Shown here in pieces: positions 56,066 through 64,000 of a stretch of 64,000 nucleotides of DNA. The notes beneath the pieces are model-generated. The model made no database searches. It saw only the letters and a program-made list of their open reading frames with translations, and was not told the DNA's origin. The stretch is from Favolaschia claudopus (Eukaryota; Basidiomycota; Agaricomycetes; Agaricales; Mycenaceae): the NCBI GenBank assembly GCA_037176885.1, contig JAWWNJ010000099.1, forward strand, positions 682,001-746,000, in the 5' to 3' direction. A program made the translations under genes and the position numbers. How positions within the stretch are numbered: the stretch's first letter is position 1; every line of letters starts with the position of its first letter.

Positions 56066-57072
56066 ATGATTGCAGTCATATCTGTCATGTTTCTTCTATT
56101 CTTTGGGGCCGTGCGAGCATTGCCCCTCCCGGATCGAGTTGGTGGTGAGTGTTGCTTTGAGATGAATGTGCTCGCTTGATGTGTCGGAAAATCCGAAACT
56201 GCCTGACATGCCCGAATATGCGCGCATATGCGCTGATCAGCCTGTCAGCTCGGAGGGGGCCTGATAGCGTGCAGAAAGGGCCGATAACCCCTTATCAGCT
56301 CAGTCTGACCGCGAGTTATCTGTACTGACCGGTGCTGATACACACTGATTAGCTTGTGCTCGCCGTAATTAACAAAAGTCTTTCACCCTTCACTTGAAGG
56401 GTTATTATAAGGACTACTTTTTTTTTTTTTTTTTTTTTTTTTTTGCTTTCCAATTACTTTACTTTGTAAATTCACTAGTAGGTAAGTCTAATTCACATTA
56501 CGCAATCTAATTTCTCATTTCTTATGTTAGGTGTGGAGCACAACTGTGTCATACAGTGGAAACGTTCGAAGGTCATGACCTAAATCATGTACCTTGCTGG
56601 AACGACCTTTGGCTGGGCCATTTTACTAGTTCTCGATGGTTTTGAACCTTTTGTTCGCGCGGAAAATGTACCAAGCAACCGTGGGAGAGGTGACACTTGC
56701 CTGCCGAGTTGAACTTTTCAGTCAAATGTGGTAGAATTTTCCCTTGCGCTGACGAGCTGATATGGAGCTGATAAGTGCTGATCAGCCTCCCCCCGGAATC
56801 TGATCAGGCCTGATAGGTCGGTAAGTACTGATCAGGTATTTTCGGATTTTCCGACATGCTATCTGATCTGTGCTTCAGTCGCGATGGGGTTCGAGGCAAA
56901 CAACGCCGAATCAGCGAAGGTTGTAATCGGCATGGGCCTGATTTTCGATGATTCGAGTGGGCGTGTGACCACAAAACCCGTCAGCGCGCCCTGCGAAACC
57001 AAAATATCGACGGCCGTCCGCAGTCTTCCCATTCAAACTCAAAGCGCATCGAATTCGACAACGAGAGTATGA
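56066..57072 (+). CDS. Small secreted protein, 2 exons, transposon in the intron
   Basis: Exon 1 (56066-56144) starts MIAVISVMFLLFFGAVRALP, a typical signal peptide with a hydrophobic core and a likely cleavage after ..VRA. The intron 56145-56878 begins GTGAGT and ends TTCAG. Exon 2 (56879-57072) continues in phase with VAMGFEANNAESAKVVIGMG and ends ASNSTTRV, giving 90 residues with one cysteine. No family was recognised. Small secreted proteins are common in mushrooms and may act at the cell surface or on hosts. The unusually long intron is explained by the TIR element at 56182-56856; without it the intron would be about 60 nt. Whether splicing still works is unknown. Confidence 0.55.
56182..56856. 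mobile_element. TIR element in the intron of the small secreted protein gene
   Basis: The left end TGTCGGAAAATCCGAAA matches the inverse right end TTTCGGATTTTCCGACA. Subterminal CTGATCAG and CTGATA motifs are abundant on both arms. TG flanks both sides. A run of 27 T (about 56418-56444) lies inside and may mark a nested retroposed insertion in reverse orientation. Confidence 0.65.
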
Positions 57073-57539
57073 TTCTTTGACTGCTTGGTGCGCCGGGTAA
57101 TTGATTGTTGATTGATTCATGCCATTGCAATTAATATATTTGAATAGCACAGCGATCCGCTTGATTCTCGAGGATTGCATACTGTGTAGTAGACTCCACT
57201 GCGTTGTTGAAGGCTTCATTTTCATTAGTAGGCTTAGTACAGTTCATTACAGCTTTGTTGAGCAGCCGTGTTTGAACAAGTGACCTTAGCATTACTCGTA
57301 GTGCGAATAAGTCTCTAGCGCTGTGTTTTTCGGTCGATCTCGGCCGTTGCTACAGCTTTCCGGCCAATTTAAAGTGCTGGGTCAACGAAAAGACTTCCGA
57401 AACAGCGACTCTGACCATCAATACCAAGGGCTTTGGAAAATCCGATATTTAATACACCTCAAATCATGGAACTACCATTCATTTTGAGTAGGTGGGTCTT
57501 TCTCAGCCAACGCTGTGGCGAGAGCTGGAGTCGAGGACA
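57073..57539. other. No gene recognised
   Basis: 3' flank of the secreted-protein gene. No repeat or RNA gene seen. Confidence 0.3.
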
Positions 57540-57994
57540 CAAGAGGTGATTGATCTCTGGATCTTTCAATTTGATGTCGGCATAAGCGAGATCAATGATC
57601 TCCCACTGATCTCTTCCAACTCACAGTGTATTTGCGGCGAGAATCGTGTCTGAGGTACAATGTGCAATGTAATTGAAGGGAAGTAACATTTGCTGACCTT
57701 CAGGAATCTTCTTTGCAGTTTTTCTTGTTTCTTTGTCTAGTCGTCCTAATAATAGAATCATTCAGTGCCTGGGTGTGCTGAATTTCCTGTTGTGAATACA
57801 GAAAGTACAGGACTAATAGGGTGTTAGAACTACTCTGAAACAATTTACCCGCTGGCAGCCTCAGCGGACACCATAACCTGGCAGAAAGAGCGATTTACTG
57901 GGGCGGCGTTTGATGGCAACTGATGATCATTGCCTTTTCTGGGGGGGGTAGGTCGTGGGATTTATTGGCTGATCCAGAGATCAATCACCTCTTG
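57540..57994. mobile_element. MITE with 8-bp target duplication
   Basis: CGAGGACA flanks both ends (57532-57539 and 57995-58002). Perfect 24-bp inverted ends begin CAAGAGGTGATTGATCTC. The 8-bp duplication suggests hAT or a related superfamily. The end sequence is not a perfect hAT match. Confidence 0.8.
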
Positions 57995-58120
57995 CGAGGA
58001 CATGGGCTGAGTAGGAATGGATTCCGTCCCATGCACTGTGAGAAGTATTTGTCATGAAATTCAAGATCACCGTCTTGTTCAAGATTCCTGATGTTTCGTT
58101 AGGATACACGTCATGGATTT

Positions 58121-58330
58121 TGGATGGTCTGGCAGACCAAGGGGATTGGCAAAAGGTGATCTCATCAGTCACATGTCTCCTCGTCTCGCCCACCTCCGCA
58201 CATTGCGCTTTTGGCGCGGCGACTCCGTCTCTTTGAGACTTTCCCTTGTCCAGTCCCCCTCCATGACCCTGAGTCTCGTCCCCTGCTACTAGTTTTCTCC
58301 CCCCGTCGCTGTCATCCCTCTTTTCTCGTG
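58121..58330 (+). repeat. Split direct repeat A1
   Basis: Starts TGGATGGTCTGG and matches 60783-61001 at high identity, apart from an 8-9 bp insertion in A2. Confidence 0.85.
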
Positions 58331-58404
58331 TTTTTCTCCGCCTTTCTTCTGGGTGCTCACGCCGCTCTCTCGTCTTTTCCCCCACCTTCGGCTGGTCGAC
58401 CTCG

Positions 58405-58983
58405 ATGCCTTCTCTTCGGCCCCTCCCCAGACTTATCAATGTTGATGGTTTCTTGCGCTGGGCGACCCCCGACCGGGGACCATGGACGCCTCCAAACGAT
58501 GGTAGAATCTTGATGATTGCTGGGGCTCCAGTGCGTACACAGATCTGTTGGGGCCACAACCGCGTTGGGGGTTGCTGGGATGGTCGACGTCGATGTCCTC
58601 GTCGCCATGTCTGCTCTCATTGTGGAGAGCGTGCCCATATCGCACCTTCATGCCCTCGTCGTATGTCAACGCCCCCAGATGTGGCTCGGCCTATTCCGCC
58701 TCAGGAAAATCCCCCTGCTGGCGTGTTAGTGAAGCCGGGTGAGCGAGGGGGAGATGCTTCTGGCTCTCCTCGTTCGGAATCGAGCAGGGAAGTCTTGTCT
58801 CCCCAATCATCATCTGCCAAAATTGTGGAATCTGACCATGCTCCTACTTTTGAGGTGCTACCACCACCACCACTGCTTCCTCCAGCACACCCTAATACAG
58901 ACCTCCTCTTCCCGCTCACGACTCCTCATTCAAAGCCAATGCCGCCCTCAAAGCTGCACAGCTTGGGCGCACGCCCTCATTGA
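58405..58983 (+). CDS. DIRS-like Gag with zinc-binding cluster
   Basis: The frame from 58405 contains FLRWATPDRGPWTPPNDGR and then a cysteine/histidine cluster (ICWGHNRVGGCWDG, HVCSHCGERAHIAPSC) near residues 48-84, as in Gag proteins of DIRS-like elements. A Pro/Ser-rich tail overlaps the next frame. The frame stops at 58983, just where the RT frame begins to look like protein (AHALIDYPDQ), so gag and pol are offset by one base. That is either a mutation or a programmed shift. Confidence 0.6.
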   Translation: MPSLRPLPRLINVDGFLRWATPDRGPWTPPNDGRILMIAGAPVRTQICWGHNRVGGCWDGRRRCPRRHVCSHCGERAHIAPSCPRRMSTPPDVARPIPPQENPPAGVLVKPGERGGDASGSPRSESSREVLSPQSSSAKIVESDHAPTFEVLPPPPLLPPAHPNTDLLFPLTTPHSKPMPPSKLHSLGARPH

Positions 58984-60514
58984 TTACCCAGATCAGGTGT
59001 TTGCTGAGACCCTCGTCTCTGCCATCCGCCATGGTGTCCTTCTAGGTGTGGATCCTGCGCGTATGCCTCCTCCCTCTTCCTCTGCCCCTGTCCCTCTTCC
59101 TTCTGCACTTGCATTTCCCGAGACAGTAGATAAAGACATTGCTCACGAGATTTCTCTGGGGCGTATTGTCGATATCACAGACTCTGCTGTGAAGCCTGTC
59201 CTGTCCCCGCTAGGCTCCGTACCCAAGAAATATAGTGAGAAGCGTCGTCGTATCCATCATCTCTCGTACCCTCCTGGCTCATCCGTCAACGACGCTATCC
59301 CAGCGGAGTTTGGCCATCTGGTGTATGAGGCTGTCATGGGGGCGATTGAGCGCATCCGGCAGGCTGGCGAACGGTCTTTCCTTTACAAGGCAGACCTTGA
59401 GGCGGCTTTTAGGCATATTCTTATTCACCTTGATCATATACACCTGATGGGCTTTGAGTGGTTGAGGCGTTTATTCCTCGACATCTTCCTGCCCTTTGGG
59501 GTTCGTACGGGACCCCGCATCTACAATTACTTTGCGGAGGCCCATCACTGGGTCCTCCTCTCTCGGGATGAGATCATGGCACTTATTCAGCACTACCTAG
59601 ATGATTGGCTCAATGTCACCCCCGCTTCCAGGGGTGTGGAGTATGCTCGTCATGGTCGTGCTGTCTTCCGGGCGGTTGCGGAGGAGCTAGGCTTCTCAAT
59701 CTCTAGCGACATTGAGCTGGACACCATTGCTATGCAGGCTCGTCTGCCCAAAGATAAGCTTGCTCGCCTCCTTGTCTTTCTGGATGGGTGCCTGTCTCGT
59801 CGGACTGCCAGCTACCATGACCTAGAGAAACTCTGTGGCCATCTCGTCTTTGCTCAGTCAGTGATTCCCGTTGGACGATTCTTCACCCGCCGTATCCGGG
59901 ACTTCATGCGCCGCCTTTCACTTCTCCCCCGTCACCAGCGCCGCCGTCTCCCTTCCTCTGCTCGACTCGATATTGCGTGGTGGAACACCTTCCTCCCGTC
60001 TTTCAATGGCATTTTCGTCATTGGACCCCCACGTCCCACCATTGAGATCTTCACGGATGCTAGTGGTAAGCTGGGTTTGGGCGGTTACTGGGGAGGTGGT
60101 GACCTTTTCTTCACTGAACCTGTCCCGGTGAAGTATGAACGCCATCCAATCCATTGGAAGGAGATGCGTGCTGTACTACGGGCAGCGGAGGTCTGGGGTC
60201 ACTGTTGGGCTGGGTTGGAGGTTATCTTTCGTATTGATAACGAGGCCATCTCTACCTGTCTGCAGTCTGGCTCTATTGATCATCCTCCTACCCAAGCGCT
60301 TTTCCGCCAGTTCGCTCTCCTTGCCGTTCAGAAGGACTTCACTTTCCGCCCTGTCTGGATCCCAACAGACGAAAATTCCGTAGCAGATGCCCTTTCGAGG
60401 TTCCGGTGGCTCACGCTAGCAAAGCTGTATCCCCACTGGCCCCTCCCCAAGTCCGGTACCCGCCCTGCCCGTGTCGCCGTCACTGCCCCCTCTATTGTCA
60501 TTGTGCGTTCCTAG
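58960..60514 (+). CDS. DIRS-like reverse transcriptase / RNase H
   Basis: The frame is open from 58739, but the protein-like part starts near 58960 (AWAHALIDYPDQVF). RT motifs follow: SPLGSVPKK, RRIHHLSYPPGSSVND, FLYKADLEAAFRHI, PFGVRTGPRIYN and the catalytic box YLDDW at about 59596. RNase H has FTDASG near 60052 and the terminal ENSVADALSRFRW near 60370. This order, with YLDDW and a direct RNase H, fits the DIRS/Ngaro group. The frame is intact, so reverse transcription might still occur, but no integrase or recombinase follows. Confidence 0.8.
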
Positions 60515-60663
60515 CACCCCTGCCCCTCTCCCCCCTCCTCCCCCCCCTCCTCTCCCCTCCCTCCCCTTGTTGCTGTCCATTCCCCTCAGTTACTTGTGGA
60601 GCCTGTGGCGCTTCACCCTGTCTTCGCCCGCCTGTGGCTGCTTCATGGTGAGCTGTTGGTTGT

Positions 60664-60785
60664 GGGCTGCCTTGGCTCCCTCGCCTTTGGGCGGAGTGCA
60701 GCGAGCTTCGTTTTGAAGTTCATGCCCAATATATCAATGGCTTGCTTACAAATCCTCTCTCTCGTGAAGCTCAGGCCAATCCTGG
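60664..60785 (+). repeat. Split direct repeat B1
   Basis: Starts GGGCTGCCTTGGCTCC and matches 61087-61220. It overlaps the start of A2 at the junction. Confidence 0.85.
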
Positions 60786-61001
60786 ATGGTCTGGCGGACC
60801 AAGGGGATTGGCAAAAGGTGATCTCATCAGTCACATGTCTCCTCATTCTCTTCGTCTCGCCCACCTCCGCACATCGCGCTTTTGGCGCGGCGACTCCGTC
60901 TCTTTGAGACTTTTCCTTGTCCAGTCCCCCTCCATGACCCTGAGTCTTGTCCCCTGCTACTAGTCTTCTCCCCCCGTCGCTGTCATCCCTCTTTTCTCGT
61001 G
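60783..61001 (+). repeat. Split direct repeat A2
   Basis: Second copy of repeat A, lying between B1 and B2. Confidence 0.85.
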
Positions 61002-61086
61002 CCCACCCACCCACTCCTAGTTAGTTTTGCTATTTTCTGCGCACTCACGTAGCTACGGTTTTGTTCTGTATCCTGTAGTGATGTAG

Positions 61087-61220
61087 GGGCTGCCTTGGCT
61101 CCCTCGCCTTTGGGCGGAGTGCAGCGAGCTTCGTTTTGAGCTCCATTTCGGAGTTCACGCCCAATATATCAATGGCTTGCTTACACATCTCTCCCTCTCG
61201 AGAACTCAGGCCAATCCTGG
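61087..61220 (+). repeat. Split direct repeat B2
   Basis: Second copy of repeat B. It ends CCAATCCTGG, which is taken as the 3' end of the element. Confidence 0.8.
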
Positions 61221-61240
61221 GACGTCGGCACAGCAGATGG

Positions 61241-61786
61241 CGGAGGGAGCACTAGCGCAAAAGGAGCGGATGACCGAGGACAAGATTCCCGAGCAATACA
61301 GGGAGTTTGTCAACATGGGATGCCATTGTCAAGGGGTACGAGAAGGTCAACGTTGGTGCCACCGCGTTCTTCACCCTGGTCCAAATGCTAGAAGCCATGG
61401 CCAAGTGGGACCCTTCCACTCAGCTCGACGACCACCTCACCAAACTTCGATCGGGCAGCCTGACGCTGACAAGTATGTCCCAGCCGGTCGACGATGAGTT
61501 CATGGCATGGATCCTGCTCAAATCACTGCCGGACACAACTGGGTGGAGACTGTTCGTCTCCCAGACCGTCAACAGTGTTCCCCAGGGCGGAAAGCTCAAG
61601 TTCTCCGAAGCTGAGCAGCGCATCAGAGCCGAGTTGGGAAACCCCATCATCACTGGCCCACAGGAGTCCGCGCTCGCAGCTGTAGTGCCGTCTTCGTCGA
61701 CGAACTACAAAGGGAAGAAAACCGGTGGCCCCACAAAGAAGTGCCAAGTCCACGGCCTTTGCTATCATGACACCGTCCGGTTTTGA
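61241..61786 (+). pseudogene. Copia-type gag fragment
   Basis: A frame from about 61310 reads MSTWDAIVKGYEKVNVGAT, MAWILLKSLPDTTGWRLF and KFSEAEQRIRAELG, the pattern of UBN2-type Copia Gag. The first piece (MAEGALAQ.., DKIPEQYREFV) lies in another frame. It ends abruptly at 61786, next to the Gypsy remnant. Confidence 0.65.
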
Positions 61787-61789
61787 GAC

Positions 61790-62960
61790 GGTCCGCTATC
61801 ATACTGAGCGTCAGTTTCGACGACCAGCTTGCGGCAGCCCAACAGCCAACATTGCATGTGGTCTAGCGCCCTCTTCAAGCCAAACAATTCCCGCTTGGGC
61901 TGAGAATACCTCGACTCCCGCTCATTCAAATTTAGATCCAAAGGATCCCGCTGGTACACATGCACCCCAACTCCAAGATACGACATATCAACTGCCAGTA
62001 CCACTTCGGTGTCCCAATCATATCTTATAGGTCTAAGCGCGGGACATTCTCGCAAAGCCTTCTTCAAAACTTTCATGCAGGCGTCTTGGGCCGGGCCCCA
62101 CTCGAATGTGACTTCCTTCCGGGTGAGCTTCTGAATCGGCTCAGCCTTGACCGTATAGTCTTGGATGAACATCCTCATAACGCCCACAGTTCCCAGAAAG
62201 GCTTTCACGTTGTGGAAATCCTTCAGCGGGCCCCAACGCTCAATGACGTCGATTCTATCTTCATCCGGGTGCATGCCCTCGTATGAGCAGACATGGCCGA
62301 CCACCTTAAAAGTTCCCCGGCAAATCTGCACAGATCTGCACCTTCTTCCCGCTTACAGTCGCCCCAGAATAGGCTAGCCGGGTAAGGACCCGGTTGCAGT
62401 TTATCAAGTAACCACACAAAGACCCTTATCAGTGGGTTCTCAGGGATGGTCTCGTACGTCCCGTCAGGCTTTTCGTATCGAGTGAAGCCGCTGACGACAA
62501 GCACGTCATCTATATACGGCCGGGTAACCGCAGAAATTTCATCCCGCAGGATGTAGGTTACATCTTCGTGGAAGATTGGCACCGAGTTGGTCCAACAATG
62601 CGGCAATCTTACCAATCGAACCGCCCCAAACGGAGTTTGGAAGGTCGTGTAGTCTCGAGATTTCGGGTCAATCCGGTGGTTGTACCCCGAATAAAGATCA
62701 AACGTGGACCCACAAGCCCTTCCTGTGAAATGTTCAGCCAGATCCGCGGCGCTGGGAGGCACCCCAGAGTGCGCGATGGTCACCGCGTTCAGCGGCTCTA
62801 GCGAGTGCCCTAACCGAATAGACTTCTTATCACTCTTCAAGACACCAAAGTACTTCGTGCGGTACGAGCCGTTGGATGGTTCTTATATATTGGCGTCGAT
62901 ACTCGCCCTAAGCACCTTGCACGGATTCGTTAAGGGGTCCCGTGGAGGAGCGACATCGAT
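61790..62960 (-). pseudogene. Ty3/Gypsy pol fragment (RT and RNase H)
   Basis: From high to low coordinates: FGVLKSDKKSIR, STFDLYSGYNH and TTFQTPFGAVRLVRLP, the catalytic YIDDVLV near 62507, then after a frameshift FLGTVGVMRMFI, KEVTFEWGPAQ and the RNase H start VDMSYLGVGV with YSQPKRELFGL. An in-frame stop occurs near 62890, before EPSNGSYR. It is cut at the Copia gag fragment on the left. Integrase is missing. Confidence 0.75.
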
Positions 62961-63395
62961 CACTGCGGAGTTTGAAATTCACTCCATTTGGAAACCCTGC
63001 CAAATTGGGAAACTCTCCTACTTTCGGAGCATACTGGTAGACCTCTGAGCCTCATAATATTTGGAGCACTATATGCGTGCCGTGATGCAAGCAATCTCAC
63101 TTTAGCAGCGGCTACAGGTCAAATTTTCTTTCATTGTTTGGTGAAACATGCTTATACGCGACTTACAAACTGTCGGCGGACAAATAGCAAGATAGTGTGC
63201 AGGTTGACTCTGAATATGAAGTCTCTCTTGATACAGGTCAGTTTTAGCAGTCAACTCTACCATCCAGCTCAAGGCGAGCGCGCAAAGTTTTTGGTGTGTG
63301 ATGGCCGTCGTAGCGACTTTCCTAAAATGAATGCCGTGATCAGCGGAGCCATCAATTGTCGCTTCTCAGCCGACCCCCCTGACGCGTCCAAGACT
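62961..63395. other. No gene recognised
   Basis: Short frames only, between the Gypsy remnant and the promoter-like region of the last gene. Confidence 0.3.
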
Positions 63396-63403
63396 TTATA
63401 TAC
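63396..63403 (+). promoter_or_regulatory. TATA-like element
   Basis: TTATATAC lies 112 bp before the ATG at 63515. Support is positional only. Confidence 0.3.
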
Positions 63404-63514
63404 GTTTGAACGACTGTCTTCAAAAAAGTTTATAAAGTCTTGTTTACGAGACTACTTGCAGACCTCTTCTAGCTGTCCCGGTGGAATGGAAATATTCTTC
63501 TCCATCCAGACCTT

Positions 63515-64000
63515 ATGGTCTGCTTTCACCGGGAACTTAACTGGCGGGGAGAAATGCAAACTCTCCTTGATGGTCAATCAACTCCTCGAATTCTGAAAAT
63601 TTTGTTCCTCTTCGCCGCTCGCCTGCTCAGCCGGCTGCGCATCATTTTGGACGCGCCGCACCTGCCGCCGCTGGCCGATGTTTCCTTTTCGGGTCTATCC
63701 AGCGCTAGCGCGGACGCAGCAACTATTGCAGCTACAGGGTTTGCTGCAGGATCTAGCAGCCAAAAAGCTCCAAATCCCTCGCCATCTCCTCCGCAACCAA
63801 CAACTGTCGAATCGTCGATACTATTGAAGGAGCTGTCAGCGCGCCGGGTCGAGAGCTCGTTGGAGCTTGCCAAACCTCCGCCGAAGAACAAACGCCAACA
63901 GCGTACATGCCGCAAATGTTATCTGTCATCGTGCAATGGAAAAGGTAATGTCAAGTATTGTGTTAACAAGTGCCGGGACTGCGGGAAAGCTGGACGAGAT
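63515..64000 (+). CDS. Zinc-finger (Cys-rich) protein, cut by the window edge
   Basis: The frame is open from the ATG at 63515 (MVCFHRELNWRGEM) to the end of the window, 162 codons. A basic, leucine-rich helix (LKILFLFAARLLSRLRIIL) is followed by an Ala/Ser/Pro-rich linker and a cysteine cluster (RTCRKCYLSSCNGKG, YCVNKCRDCGKAG) at about 63904-63995. Similar C-x2-C clusters ending in a CRDCGK box occur in transposase-like proteins of mushrooms, but the function is unknown. The frame also extends upstream to an in-frame stop at 63469, which ends in an AG that could be a splice acceptor. This may therefore be an internal or last exon instead of a first one. Confidence 0.45.
   Translation, partial: MVCFHRELNWRGEMQTLLDGQSTPRILKILFLFAARLLSRLRIILDAPHLPPLADVSFSGLSSASADAATIAATGFAAGSSSQKAPNPSPSPPQPTTVESSILLKELSARRVESSLELAKPPPKNKRQQRTCRKCYLSSCNGKGNVKYCVNKCRDCGKAGRD

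Larger units (their letters stand above)
58121..61220 (+). mobile_element. DIRS/Ngaro-like retroelement with split direct repeats, no recombinase seen
   Basis: Repeat A occurs at 58121-58330 (A1) and 60783-61001 (A2). Repeat B occurs at 60664-60785 (B1) and 61087-61220 (B2). The order A1 - gag - RT/RNase H - B1 - A2 - B2 is the split-direct-repeat layout of Ngaro/PAT-type tyrosine-recombinase retrotransposons. No LTR is present. The tyrosine recombinase expected between RNase H and B1 is absent; only about 150 bp of C-rich sequence lies there. Confidence 0.8.

Noticed and set aside
58739..58959. The ATG at 58739 as the start of the reverse transcriptase
   Set aside because: This part overlaps the Gag tail in another frame and does not look like protein. 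RT-like sequence begins only near 58960.
1..64000. CRISPR arrays, rRNA genes, bacterial operons or phage genes
   Set aside because: None seen. Repeats here are terminal or dispersed rather than regularly spaced, and the genes have spliceosomal introns.

Overview
This looks like a nuclear segment of a filamentous basidiomycete, most likely an agaricomycete. The evidence is split genes with introns of about 35-65 nt and GT..AG ends, a KDZ-type DNA transposon with CxC cysteine clusters, Helitrons, an F-box gene of the expanded mushroom type, NLR-like N-terminal modules and a small secreted protein. There are no bacterial operons, rRNA genes, CRISPR arrays or convincing tRNA genes. Most of the window is mobile DNA, much of it nested, with a few host-like genes between the insertions.

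Layout. 0.2-0.45 kb: a foldback repeat. 1.1-3.0 kb: an unresolved intron-rich region. 3.48-7.85 kb: two intact multi-exon genes in tandem, an unknown nuclear-looking protein and a CxC5/CxC6-type KDZ transposase. 10-10.6 kb: a bZIP-like gene. 11.4-14.0 kb: an element with long terminal inverted repeats (TIRs) carrying a DUF6589-like remnant; it is split by a hAT-like insertion, which itself carries a mariner-type and a Harbinger-type MITE. 14.1-21.5 kb: a 7.4-kb autonomous Helitron whose Rep-helicase gene can be spliced into one open frame. 21.6-23.1 kb: two small genes of NLR type. 23.7-31.4 kb: a decayed Copia element invaded by a Tc1/IS630-like transposase fragment, a 1.47-kb TIR element, a hAT MITE and a 461-bp Helitron derivative.

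32.7-35.7 kb: a complete 2.98-kb LTR element with near-identical LTRs and a 5-bp target duplication that encodes only Gag. 38.0-39.4 kb: an F-box-like gene whose last exon runs into a MITE that supplies the stop codon. 41 kb: an unassigned multi-exon gene. 44.6-46 kb: a Nam8/Csx1-like RRM pseudogene with a foldback repeat in an intron. 51.9-52.8 kb: an intact four-exon orphan gene between AT-rich repeats. 53.1-53.8 kb: a third Helitron copy, a deletion derivative. 56.1-57.1 kb: a small secreted protein gene with a TIR element in its only intron. 57.5-58.0 kb: a MITE with an 8-bp target duplication. 58.1-61.2 kb: a tyrosine-recombinase-type retroelement with split direct repeats but no visible recombinase gene. 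61.2-63.0 kb: Copia gag and Gypsy pol remnants. The right edge holds the start of a zinc-finger gene.

The best leads are a Helitron family with unusual ends, a covarying 3' hairpin and an A|TGA target seen at three sites; the Gag-only LTR element; the recombinase-less split-direct-repeat element; and the two-gene KDZ unit. All names come from motif recognition by eye. No database search was run.
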